The position numbers and the translations under genes are program-made. A stretch of DNA of 36,964 bases from Chloroflexota bacterium (lineage in GTDB: Bacteria > Chloroflexota > Anaerolineae > Aggregatilineales > Phototrophicaceae): the NCBI GenBank assembly GCA_023430545.1, contig JAEZAF010000048.1:1-36964 (forward strand). Reading direction: 5' to 3'. Positions 7,951 to 15,767 of the stretch are shown here, piece after piece. The first letter of the stretch is position 1. Every line of letters starts with the position of its first letter. The notes under the pieces were generated by a model, which did no database searches, was not told the DNA's origin, and worked only from the letters and a program-made list of their open reading frames with translations.

Positions 7951-9584
7951 CGGACTGTCTCCTCGACCGTCGCCTGACCTTCATCCGCTTCCTTTGCCAG
8001 ATGCGACAGCCGCAGCCCATACTCGAAGCTGTCTACCAATGCCAGCCAGCTTGCATGGATGATATTCGTCCCGGCCCCAACCGTACTCCAGCGCTGCGAG
8101 CCGTTCTGGGTATCGATCAGCACGCGGGTGGTCGCGGCAGTGCCGTTCAAACCGTCCAGAATACGCACCTTGTAATCGGCAAGCTGAAAGTCACTGACCT
8201 GCGGATAACGCGGCAGCAGCGCCTTGCGCAGTGCAAGGTCCAGTGCATTGACCGGGCCGTTGCCTTCCGCCGCGGTGTGGATGATGTCGCCCTCAAGATC
8301 GACCTTGACCATCGCTTCGGAAAGCTGCCCGCGTCCCTTGCGATCTTCGACGATCACCGTGAAGTCGATCAGATGAAACAGCGGCGTGTAATCATCCTGA
8401 TGCCGATGCAGCCGCACCGCCACCGACGCCTCAGCCCCTTCGAACACATAGCCGGTGTTTTCCAGCGCCTTGATGTCTTCCAGCACGCGCACCGCCGCCG
8501 CGCCATCGACTTCCATGCCGAACTCTTCAGCTTTGCTCAGCAGATTCCCGCGACCGGAGAGATCCGAGACCAGTACGCGCATCTCATTGCCCACCAGTGT
8601 CGGATCAATGTGCTGATAGCTGTCCACATTCCGGCGGATCGCGGCGACATGCACGCCGCCCTTATGTGCAAAGGCGCTCTTGCCGACATACGCCAGATGA
8701 TCATCCGGCGCGAGGTTGGCGATCTCGGCAATCGTCCGCGAGAGATGCGATAACGTGCGCAGTCCGCCTTCCGGTACGCAGTCGTAACCCATTTTGAGTT
8801 CAAGCCCGGCGATGATGCTGCACAGATTGGCATTCCCGCAGCGCTCGCCGTAGCCGTTGATCGTCCCCTGTACATGAGTGCATCCCGCCGAGACCGCCGC
8901 CAGTGAATTGGCAACTGCAAGTTCACCGTCATTGTGGGTGTGGATGCCAAGCCGGATCTCGGGGAACGTGTCCGCGACGGCGCGTACCCAGTGTGTGATT
9001 TCCCACGGCAGCGATCCGCCGTTGGTATCGCACAGCACGATGGTATCCGCGCCGCCCTCGATGGCCGCACGCACGGTATCGAAGGCATACTCCATATCGA
9101 GCTTTGCGCCATCGAAGAAATGCTCGGCATCGTAGATCACCTCTTTGCCGAGGCTCTTCAGATAGCGCAGGCTGTCGCGGATCATGCGCAGGTTTTCGGC
9201 AGGCGTCGTCTGGAGGACATCGGTCACATGCAGGATCGACGTCTTGCCGAAGATCGTGACCACCGGCGTCTGTGCATCGACCAGGGCGCGGATATTCTCA
9301 TCGTCCGCCGGATCGCACTGCTTGCGACAGGTCGAGCCGAACGCGGCGATCCGGGCGTGCTTCAGATGCAGGTCGCGCACCGCTTCGAAAAAGGCCGCGT
9401 CCTTTGGATTACTTCCCGGCCAGCCGCCTTCGATATAGGCTACGCCGAGGTCATCCAGCAGCCGCGTAATTCGCAGCTTATCCGCGACAGACAGTGAGAT
9501 ATTTTCACGCTGGGTGCCATCCCGCAGGGTTGTGTCGTAGATGGCGACTTGTCTCGTGTCGGTGCGGGTTTCAGAAGCGGTCAT
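7947..9584 (-). CDS. cimA: (R)-citramalate synthase
   Basis: Condenses pyruvate and acetyl-CoA to citramalate, the entry to threonine-independent isoleucine synthesis. It has a DRE-TIM metallolyase barrel with YDTTLRDGTQRENISLS near the N-terminus, metal-binding HTHNDGELAVANS, and NGYGERCGNANLCSI, followed by a C-terminal regulatory domain (from about 400). The IEGGWPGSNPKD segment and the Q-R-E in place of Q-S-P separate it from LeuA and favour CimA over 2-isopropylmalate or homocitrate synthase. I chose the second ATG (545 aa), since GGAGG directly touches the first ATG at 9596; the first remains possible. It lies between leuD and the methyltransferase and should work with LeuCD and LeuB. 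Confidence 0.92.
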   Translation of the reverse strand: MTASETRTDTRQVAIYDTTLRDGTQRENISLSVADKLRITRLLDDLGVAYIEGGWPGSNPKDAAFFEAVRDLHLKHARIAAFGSTCRKQCDPADDENIRALVDAQTPVVTIFGKTSILHVTDVLQTTPAENLRMIRDSLRYLKSLGKEVIYDAEHFFDGAKLDMEYAFDTVRAAIEGGADTIVLCDTNGGSLPWEITHWVRAVADTFPEIRLGIHTHNDGELAVANSLAAVSAGCTHVQGTINGYGERCGNANLCSIIAGLELKMGYDCVPEGGLRTLSHLSRTIAEIANLAPDDHLAYVGKSAFAHKGGVHVAAIRRNVDSYQHIDPTLVGNEMRVLVSDLSGRGNLLSKAEEFGMEVDGAAAVRVLEDIKALENTGYVFEGAEASVAVRLHRHQDDYTPLFHLIDFTVIVEDRKGRGQLSEAMVKVDLEGDIIHTAAEGNGPVNALDLALRKALLPRYPQVSDFQLADYKVRILDGLNGTAATTRVLIDTQNGSQRWSTVGAGTNIIHASWLALVDSFEYGLRLSHLAKEADEGQATVEETVR

Positions 9585-9634
9585 ACGGTCTGTCATCCTC
9601 CAGAGGTCGGGTTCTCGAATTCCGTGGTTACGGG

Positions 9635-10243
9635 TTAAAGGATCGTCGTCACAGCAGCGTGATGATCCTGCTCATAGGCGACAACATCATTTTCCAGGTT
9701 GAGCAGGAAACCAAGCTGATCGACACCGTTCAGCAGGCAGTACTTGGCAAATGGGTCAATCGGGAACTGCACCCCGCGTCCGTCCGGCAGGGTCAGGGTC
9801 TGCGACTCAAGGTCAATCGTGACACTGGTGGTCGGGTCTTCCTGCGCCAGACTGATAAGCTGGTGCTGCGTTTCTTCGTCCACCACAATCGGCAGCAGAC
9901 CATTTTTCAGCGCGTTGTTCTTGAAGATGTCGGCAAAGTACGTGCTGACGACCGCCTTCAGTCCGGCACCGAGCAGTGCCCACGGTGCATGCTCACGCGA
10001 GCTGCCGCAGCCGAAGTTATTCCCGGCGATCAGCACTTCCGCACCCTGATGCTGCGGCTGATTCAGCGGAAAGTCCGGCTTCGGCGATCCATCGGCGTTA
10101 TAGCGCCAGTCGGTAAAACATGCCTGACCTAAGCCCTGCTTATCTGTCACCTTGAGGTAACGTGCCGGGATGATCTGGTCGGTGTCGATGTCATTGATCG
10201 GCAGGGCGACAATACGCCCTTCCATACGGTTAATCGGTTCCAT
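9635..10243 (-). CDS. leuD: 3-isopropylmalate dehydratase, small subunit
   Basis: Forms the isomerase with LeuC, swapping the hydroxyl of 2-isopropylmalate; in the citramalate route it would convert citramalate to 3-methylmalate. The 202-residue aconitase-swivel protein contains DIDTDQIIPARYL near the start and GNNFGCGSSREHAPWAL, the hallmark of LeuD. AGGAAAGGA precedes the ATG. It follows leuC after a gap of about 30 nt, consistent with co-translation of the two subunits. Confidence 0.97.
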   Translation of the reverse strand: MEPINRMEGRIVALPINDIDTDQIIPARYLKVTDKQGLGQACFTDWRYNADGSPKPDFPLNQPQHQGAEVLIAGNNFGCGSSREHAPWALLGAGLKAVVSTYFADIFKNNALKNGLLPIVVDEETQHQLISLAQEDPTTSVTIDLESQTLTLPDGRGVQFPIDPFAKYCLLNGVDQLGFLLNLENDVVAYEQDHHAAVTTIL

Positions 10244-10272
10244 GTGTGTAATTCCTTTCCTGCCCAGAAGCG

Positions 10273-11709
10273 TTAGACGCGTTCCAGCATTTCACGCGGG
10301 TCGGTGATCGCCCCATTGACGGCGGTAGCAACAGCGGTCAGTGGGCTGGCGAGGAAGGTACGTCCACCCTTACCCTGACGGCCTTCGAAATTACGGTTGC
10401 TGGTGCTGACAGCGTATTCACCCGGCTGAAGCTGATCGCCGTTCATGGCAATGCACATCGAGCAGCCTGCTTCGCGCCAGTCTGCACCCGCCTGCCGGAA
10501 GATCTCATGCAGGCCTTCGGCTTCGGCCTGTGCCTTCACCTGCTGTGATCCGGGGACGACCATCATGCGCACATTGTCAGCGACTTTGCGCCCCTGAATA
10601 AAGCGTGCGGCTTCGCGCAGGTCGGTGATGCGGCTGTTGGTGCAGCTTCCGAGGAAGACCACATTCACCGGCTTGCCGAGCAGCGCCTGTCCCGGCTGAA
10701 GATCCATATAACGCAGCGCCTTGTCCAGCGCGATCCGCTGATTGACATCACCGAGCTGATCCGGGTCCGGCACGCGGTCGGTGATCTTCATGCCCATGCC
10801 GGGATTGGTCCCGTAGGTGATCATCGGCGGCAGATCGTTCGCATCCAGCGTGACTTCCGCATCGAAGGTCGCGCCTTCGTCAGTCGGGAGCTGACGCCAG
10901 CGTTCAACCGCTTCTTCCCATGCTTCACCCTTCGGTGCGTGGGGCTTCCCGGCGATATAACTGAAGGTCGTCTCATCCGGCGCAACCATACCGGCCCGTG
11001 CGCCGCCTTCAATCGACATATTGCAGATCGTCATGCGGCCTTCCATGCTCAGCGAGCGGATGGCCGAACCCATATACTCGACGACATAGCCCGTCCCACC
11101 GCCAACACCGATCTTGGCGATGATGGCGAGGATGATATCCTTGGCGGAAACACCCGGCTGAAGCTGACCATCCACGCGGATCGCCATCGTCTGCGGCTTG
11201 TTCTGGAGCAGCGTCTGAGTCGCCAGCACATGCGCCACTTCACTGGTCCCGATGCCGAACGCCAGTGCTCCAAATGCGCCGTGCGTACTGGTGTGGCTGT
11301 CACCGCAGACAATCGTCATCCCCGGCTGAGTTAAACCCTGTTCCGGCCCAATCACATGGACAATGCCCTGATTCTGTGTCCCCAGTGCAAACAGCGGGAT
11401 GCCGAAGTCAGCACAGTTGCGCGTCAGCATATCGAGCTGATACGACGCCTGCGAATCAGTCACAGGGATAATCCCCTGTGCGTTACGCGGGGTCGTCGGC
11501 GTGCTGTGATCCATCGTCGCCAGCGTCTTATCGGGGCGGCGCACCTTCAGGCCGCGCTCACGCAGTACCGTAAAGGCCTGCGGAGAGGTCACCTCATGCA
11601 CCAGATGCAGGTCGATGTACAGCACCGCCGGCGTCGCTTCCGTCTGCGGACGGACGATGTGGGCATCCCACACTTTTTCAAACAGGGTCTTCGGAGTCAT
11701 ACCGTTCAT
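10273..11709 (-). CDS. leuC: 3-isopropylmalate dehydratase, large subunit
   Basis: The [4Fe-4S] subunit of isopropylmalate isomerase. The protein starts MNGMTPKTLFEKVWDAH and has CGDSHTSTHGAFGALAFGIG plus the three cluster cysteines in FLGSCTNSRITDLREA and EAGCSMCIAMNGD. I preferred the ATG at 11709 (478 aa, normal for LeuC), because AAAAGGAAAGT precedes it; the frame is open further, to 11751. A 214-nt gap with two palindromic repeats separates it from leuA upstream. Confidence 0.96.
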   Translation of the reverse strand: MNGMTPKTLFEKVWDAHIVRPQTEATPAVLYIDLHLVHEVTSPQAFTVLRERGLKVRRPDKTLATMDHSTPTTPRNAQGIIPVTDSQASYQLDMLTRNCADFGIPLFALGTQNQGIVHVIGPEQGLTQPGMTIVCGDSHTSTHGAFGALAFGIGTSEVAHVLATQTLLQNKPQTMAIRVDGQLQPGVSAKDIILAIIAKIGVGGGTGYVVEYMGSAIRSLSMEGRMTICNMSIEGGARAGMVAPDETTFSYIAGKPHAPKGEAWEEAVERWRQLPTDEGATFDAEVTLDANDLPPMITYGTNPGMGMKITDRVPDPDQLGDVNQRIALDKALRYMDLQPGQALLGKPVNVVFLGSCTNSRITDLREAARFIQGRKVADNVRMMVVPGSQQVKAQAEAEGLHEIFRQAGADWREAGCSMCIAMNGDQLQPGEYAVSTSNRNFEGRQGKGGRTFLASPLTAVATAVNGAITDPREMLERV

Positions 11710-11791
11710 ACTTTCCTTTTGCTCACGATCATTTTCGTGCATCTGCTGCACGTCTGCATGTACCTTTAATGCTTTACATCTGGAGGCTGTC

Positions 11792-11813
11792 GGGGCGGGA
11801 TTCTTCCCGCCCC
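11792..11813. repeat. Intergenic hairpin between leuA and leuC
   Basis: Perfect 9-bp stem, GGGGCGGGA with TCCCGCCCC, and a TTCT loop. It sits inside the leu cluster, where it could affect mRNA stability or partly terminate transcription; it has no T-tract. Confidence 0.6.
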
Positions 11814-11847
11814 AGGATAAGCCTCATCCCAGCGGTCGTATCTCGTA

Positions 11848-11869
11848 GGGGCGCAATATATTGCGCCCC
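11848..11869. repeat. Perfect 22-nt palindrome between leuA and leuC
   Basis: Half-site GGGGCGCAATA is followed by its exact complement TATTGCGCCCC, preceded by GTA and followed by TGC, as in the other hairpin repeats of the window. Confidence 0.65.
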
Positions 11870-11923
11870 TGCATTCCGAGGGAAGGGAAAGCGGAATTTA
11901 TTCCGCAGGGATGGGGGGTTCTT

Positions 11924-13534
11924 CTACCCCGCCTGACCCATCGAGACGGTCGCCGCGCCGCCTTCCGGCTGCACTTCCTCGCTACCGAGGACAGCGACCA
12001 TCCGATTCAGCGCCGCCAGATACGCCTTCACGCTGGCGACGATCACGTCACTATCCGCGCCATACCCGCCAAACGAACGGCTGTCATCCTTCGGGCTGAT
12101 GCGTACTGTCACTTCGCCCAGCGCGTTGATGCCTTCCGTCACGCTGTGGACGCTGTACTCGATCAGCGTATTCGGCGCGCCGACAATCGCATCGACGGCG
12201 CGATAGGCCGCGTCCACCGGCCCGACACCGACCGCCGCGTGAATGATTGGCTCCGAATCGCCCATCTTATGCATACGGATCGTCGCCGTCGGCATGCCCA
12301 TCGTTCCGCAGGTCACCTGAATATCTTCCAGCGAGTAGATCTCCTGCGGTTTGTGGAACTCGTCGGCAATCAGCGCTTCCAGATCGGCATCCGTCACGAC
12401 CTTCTTGGCATCGGCCAGCGCCTTGAAACGGGCAAACACCTGATTCAGCGCATCGCCTTCGACTTCATAGCCCAGTTCGCTCAGCCGGACTTTCAGCGCG
12501 TGGCGTCCACTGTGCTTACCCAGTACCAGACGACTCTGCGACAGGCCAACCGTTTCCGGAGTCATAATCTCGAAGGTGCTGGCGTTTTTCAGCATCCCAT
12601 CCTGATGGATGCCGGACTCATGCGCGAAGGCATTTGCCCCGACCACGGCCTTATTCGGCTGGACCGGCATCCCGGTGTAATTGCTCACCAGACGGCTGGT
12701 CTTCATGATCTCGCGGGTGTTGATGCCGGTCGTCAGGTTATAGAACTGCGGACGGGTGTGCAGCGCCATCACCACTTCTTCCAGACTGGTATTGCCTGCA
12801 CGTTCGCCGATGCCGTTAACCGTGACCTCGACCTGACGCGCCCCACCGACGATCCCGGCCAGTGTGTTCGCCGTTGCCATTCCCAGGTCATTGTGGCAGT
12901 GTACCGACCAGATCACACCGCTGCCGGGGCCAGCGCCGGGAGTCTCGGCAATCAGATTAGCGATCAGATCCTGCCACTCCTGCGGGGTGACATAGCCGAC
13001 CGTATCGGGGATATTGAGCGTCGTCGCGCCACATTCGACCGCCAGCGCACAGACTTCGACCAGAAAGTCGGGATCGGCGCGGCCAGCATCCATCGGGCTG
13101 AACTCGACATCTTCACACAGACTGCGTGCCAGTGTCACGGCCTTGCGCACGATCTCCAGCGCTTCGGCTTTGGTCGTCTTGGTGATATTGTTCATGTGAT
13201 GATCCGACACCCCCAGGAACGTGTGGATGCGCGGCTTGGCCGCATCCCTGACGCCTTCCCAACAGGTGCGGATGTCGCTTTCAACGGCGCGTGCCAGCCC
13301 GCAGACGACCGGGCCGTCCGCTGTGCCAACTTCACGGGCGATGCGCTGCACCGCCGCCAGATCGTCCGGGGATGCCGCCGGAAAGCCCGCCTCGATGATA
13401 TCCACGCCCAACTGTGAGAGCTGGCGGGCGATTTCCAGTTTCTCGGCGCTGCTCAGCGTCGCGCCGGGGGACTGTTCGCCGTCGCGCAGCGTGGTATCGA
13501 AGATCAGAACTCGATTGTCAGGGTAAGTCTGCAT
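11924..13534 (-). CDS. leuA: 2-isopropylmalate synthase
   Basis: First committed step of leucine synthesis: acetyl-CoA plus 2-ketoisovalerate gives 2-isopropylmalate. Motifs include LIFDTTLRDGEQSPGATLS at the N-terminus, VHCHNDLGMATANTLAG (metal ligands) and NGIGERAGNTSLEEVVMAL. Residues from about 400 form the LeuA dimer/allosteric domain that normally binds leucine. The ATG at 13534 (536 aa) is chosen because GAGAGGAAA lies upstream and MQTYPDNRVLIFDTTLRDGE is the usual beginning; the frame is open to 13579. A 431-nt non-coding stretch separates it from ilvC, holding repeats and a candidate upstream ORF that overlaps this start. Confidence 0.96.
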   Translation of the reverse strand: MQTYPDNRVLIFDTTLRDGEQSPGATLSSAEKLEIARQLSQLGVDIIEAGFPAASPDDLAAVQRIAREVGTADGPVVCGLARAVESDIRTCWEGVRDAAKPRIHTFLGVSDHHMNNITKTTKAEALEIVRKAVTLARSLCEDVEFSPMDAGRADPDFLVEVCALAVECGATTLNIPDTVGYVTPQEWQDLIANLIAETPGAGPGSGVIWSVHCHNDLGMATANTLAGIVGGARQVEVTVNGIGERAGNTSLEEVVMALHTRPQFYNLTTGINTREIMKTSRLVSNYTGMPVQPNKAVVGANAFAHESGIHQDGMLKNASTFEIMTPETVGLSQSRLVLGKHSGRHALKVRLSELGYEVEGDALNQVFARFKALADAKKVVTDADLEALIADEFHKPQEIYSLEDIQVTCGTMGMPTATIRMHKMGDSEPIIHAAVGVGPVDAAYRAVDAIVGAPNTLIEYSVHSVTEGINALGEVTVRISPKDDSRSFGGYGADSDVIVASVKAYLAALNRMVAVLGSEEVQPEGGAATVSMGQAG

Positions 13535-13629
13535 GGGATAGTTTCCTCTCTGGGTTTGATTACAGAAATCAGCGAACAAAGTTTGAATTCGGTTAAGTAC
13601 TTAAGATCGCTAAGGCCGTCTTCAGCCAT
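13504..13629 (-). CDS. Candidate upstream ORF overlapping the leuA start (41 codons)
   Basis: ATG at 13629 is preceded by GGGAAGGGGGTGATTCTTC, a strong ribosome-binding site. The ORF starts MAEDGLSDLKYLTEFKLCSL and ends in another frame 31 nt inside leuA. Twelve of 41 residues are Leu, Ile or Val, only moderately enriched, and one leucine codon is TTA, which looks uncommon in this cluster. It may couple leuA translation to leucyl-tRNA supply, or it may be a chance ORF. Confidence 0.3.
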   Translation of the reverse strand: MAEDGLSDLKYLTEFKLCSLISVIKPREETIPCRLTLTIEF

Positions 13630-13767
13630 GAAGAATCACCCCCTTCCCACTTCTCCGTTGAACGTTCGAATCGGTCGAGCGCCAAACGCCATCCCCGTCC
13701 ATAAGTTTTATTTATCCTTGCTGTTCATCTGCTGTGTAACTTCAGCCTATCCCCCTTTGCAGAGGCA

Positions 13768-13830
13768 GGTATTTCCGTTGAACCTTATGGAAACCCCCCG
13801 GACAATGCAGGCATTGTCCCTGTAAAACAC
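13768..13830 (-). repeat. Dispersed intergenic repeat, copy B
   Basis: Inverted relative to copy A. It runs GGTATTT, GTTGAACCTTATGGAA, then the hairpin GGACAATGC/GCATTGTCC (13800-13808 and 13811-13819) and AAAACAC. It lies in the non-coding stretch between leuA and ilvC. Confidence 0.8.
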
Positions 13831-13845
13831 CTGTGAGGTAGGGAT

Positions 13846-13857
13846 ACGGCATGCCGT
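13846..13857. repeat. Short palindrome, second copy of the 7115 element
   Basis: ACGGCATGCCGT followed by GTCCGC matches the core at 7117-7132. It directly follows copy B of the larger repeat. Confidence 0.5.
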
Positions 13858-13928
13858 GTCCGCTCGCTCCACCGTGTCCGCTGTAAACCTCTGAACCGAA
13901 GATTAAACACTTGTCCCATGAGCCAGTT

Positions 13929-13950
13929 CCTCCCCCATCTACGGGGGAGG
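13929..13950. repeat. C-rich hairpin downstream of ilvC
   Basis: Perfect 8-bp stem, CCTCCCCC with GGGGGAGG, and a 6-nt loop, 16 nt after the ilvC stop. A degenerate relative lies at 20690-20711 (CCTCCCCC with GGGTGAGG). There is no T-tract, so termination is uncertain. Confidence 0.5.
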
Positions 13951-13965
13951 TCAGGAGGGGGTCTT

Positions 13966-14979
13966 TTAATCGTTACTCTGCTTCACCTGCTTGGCATTGA
14001 GGAACGGCATCATCTGACGCAAATCGGTGCCGACCTTTTCCAGCAGCAGATCATGTTCGTGCTGGCGGCGCGGCTTGAAGTTCGGGCGACCCTGCTTGTT
14101 TTCCTCGATCCAGTTCTTCGCGAATTCACCGCTCTGGATACGGGACAGCACGCCAGACATCTCTTCCTTGATCAGACGCTCGAACTCGTCACCGACCACG
14201 TAACCGCCATATTCAGCCGTATCGCTCACGCTGTACCACATATAGCTCAGGCCGCCCTGATACAGCAGATCGACAATCAGCTTCAGTTCGTGCAGGCATT
14301 CGAAGTACGCGATCTCCGGCTGATAGCCAGCCTTGACCAGCGTCTCGAAGCTGGAGCGGATCAGCGCAGTCACGCCGCCGCACAGCACCACCTGTTCACC
14401 GAAGAGGTCAGTTTCCGTCTCTTCCTTGAAGGTCGTCTCGATCACACCCGCGCGGGTGCAGCCAATTGCCTTGGCATAGGCCAGCGCCTTTGCCTTCGCC
14501 TGACCGGTCGCATCCTGCGCCACCGCCACCAGTCCGGGGACACCGCCGCCGTCGATATAGACTTCACGCACACGGTGGCCGGGGGCCTTCGGCGCGACCA
14601 TCGTCACATCGATGTCGGCGGGCGGCTTGATCTGTCCGAAGTGGACATTGAAGCCATGCGCGAACATCAGCATCATCCCGGCACGCAGATTCGGCGCAAT
14701 ATCACGGTCATAAACCTCGGCCTGATTGGTATCCGGCGTCAGGATCATGATCACGTCAGCCGCTTTAGCCGCATCCGCCACACTGAGGACCGTCAGGCCA
14801 TCGGCTTCGGCTTTGGCGCGGCTTTTACTGCCTTCGTGCAGGCCAATCACCACGTTCATCCCGCTTTCCTTCGCGTTCAGTGCGTGGGCGTGGCCCTGGC
14901 TGCCATAACCGATCACGGCGATGGTCTTGCCTTCAAGTAAGCTCAGATCTGCTTCCGGATTGTAGTACATCGTTGCCAT
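13966..14979 (-). CDS. ilvC: Ketol-acid reductoisomerase (class I)
   Basis: NADPH- and Mg-dependent isomerisation and reduction of acetolactate and acetohydroxybutyrate. The 337-residue length marks the short class I form. It has the Rossmann motif GYGSQGHAHALNAKESG and the cofactor-specificity loop GLHEGSKSRAKAE, then AHGFNVHFGQI and VAPKAPGHRVREVY. The C-terminal knotted domain shows ETDLFGEQVVLCGG and GYQPEIAYFECLHELKLIVD, with its metal-binding acids. AAGGGGGG precedes the ATG. It is followed by a 431-nt stretch before leuA. Confidence 0.97.
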   Translation of the reverse strand: MATMYYNPEADLSLLEGKTIAVIGYGSQGHAHALNAKESGMNVVIGLHEGSKSRAKAEADGLTVLSVADAAKAADVIMILTPDTNQAEVYDRDIAPNLRAGMMLMFAHGFNVHFGQIKPPADIDVTMVAPKAPGHRVREVYIDGGGVPGLVAVAQDATGQAKAKALAYAKAIGCTRAGVIETTFKEETETDLFGEQVVLCGGVTALIRSSFETLVKAGYQPEIAYFECLHELKLIVDLLYQGGLSYMWYSVSDTAEYGGYVVGDEFERLIKEEMSGVLSRIQSGEFAKNWIEENKQGRPNFKPRRQHEHDLLLEKVGTDLRQMMPFLNAKQVKQSND

Positions 14980-15051
14980 TAGTACGTCATTCCCCCCTTT
15001 GGGAAAAGATAAAACCCTCTGTCAATTTGTAACGTGTTACAGCAGTCGGTG

Positions 15052-15657
15052 CTATACACCATAGCGCTCCACACTGCCTTCGAGCGAGGCAAGCACCGGC
15101 TCGTAATCCGAGTCCAGAATGCGGATGCCGCGCCCCATCGCAACCACGCCCGTACGCACCATTTCCTGAATACCGATCGGGCGCAGCAGTTCGATCACAT
15201 CTTCAACTACATCTTCCGGCGCACAGATTTCGACGATACACACCTTCGTCCCCATATCGATGATTCGCGCCGGTGTCCGTTCGCAGATCTCGGTCACACG
15301 GTTGAAGGCGTCCGAGTCTTCGGTGCGCACCTTGATCAGCGCGAGGTCACGGGACACATGCGGCTCAGCACTCAGCAGACGGACATCGATCACATTGATC
15401 AGCTTCTGAAGATTGGCCACCAGTTGATGCGCGTTGGCACGGCTGGCATCCATCATGATCGTCATGCGCGAGATGTGCGGCTTGTGCGTGCGTCCTACCG
15501 TGAGACTGTCGAGGTTGAAGTTGCGGCGGCGGAACATGCTGACCACGCGGTTCAGCACACCGGGCTTGTTCTCAACCAGCACGGCCACCATATGCTGACG
15601 CGGTTCCTGATTCTGGTTTCCGTTAATGTTGTATAGCGGATTACGTAGGGTTGCCAT
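15052..15657 (-). CDS. ilvN: Acetolactate synthase, small (regulatory) subunit
   Basis: Regulatory partner of IlvB that confers valine feedback inhibition. It has an N-terminal ACT domain (HMVAVLVENKPGVLNRVVSM, then NLDSLTVGRTHKPHISRMTI) and a second ACT-like half (KVCIVEICAPEDVVEDVIELL). At 201 residues it is longer than the usual 160-180, with about 20 extra N-terminal residues (MATLRNPLYNINGNQNQ). GGAGCATAATCCG precedes the ATG. It lies 110 nt after ilvB and 72 nt before ilvC. Confidence 0.95.
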   Translation of the reverse strand: MATLRNPLYNINGNQNQEPRQHMVAVLVENKPGVLNRVVSMFRRRNFNLDSLTVGRTHKPHISRMTIMMDASRANAHQLVANLQKLINVIDVRLLSAEPHVSRDLALIKVRTEDSDAFNRVTEICERTPARIIDMGTKVCIVEICAPEDVVEDVIELLRPIGIQEMVRTGVVAMGRGIRILDSDYEPVLASLEGSVERYGV

Positions 15658-15767
15658 CGGATTATGCTCCGTCTGCTCGCTGGTGATTGCTTGTTTATGA
15701 TTGCTTGCTTGCGATTTACTCGTAATGGTGATGTGACTGCCTGCTGTTAAATCGGATCTCAGGCTGC

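Noticed and set aside
11861..13417. Long plus-strand reading frame (518 codons) opposite leuA
   Set aside because: It is the antisense shadow of leuA; its His/Arg/Gln-rich composition matches no family, while the minus strand encodes a full LeuA.
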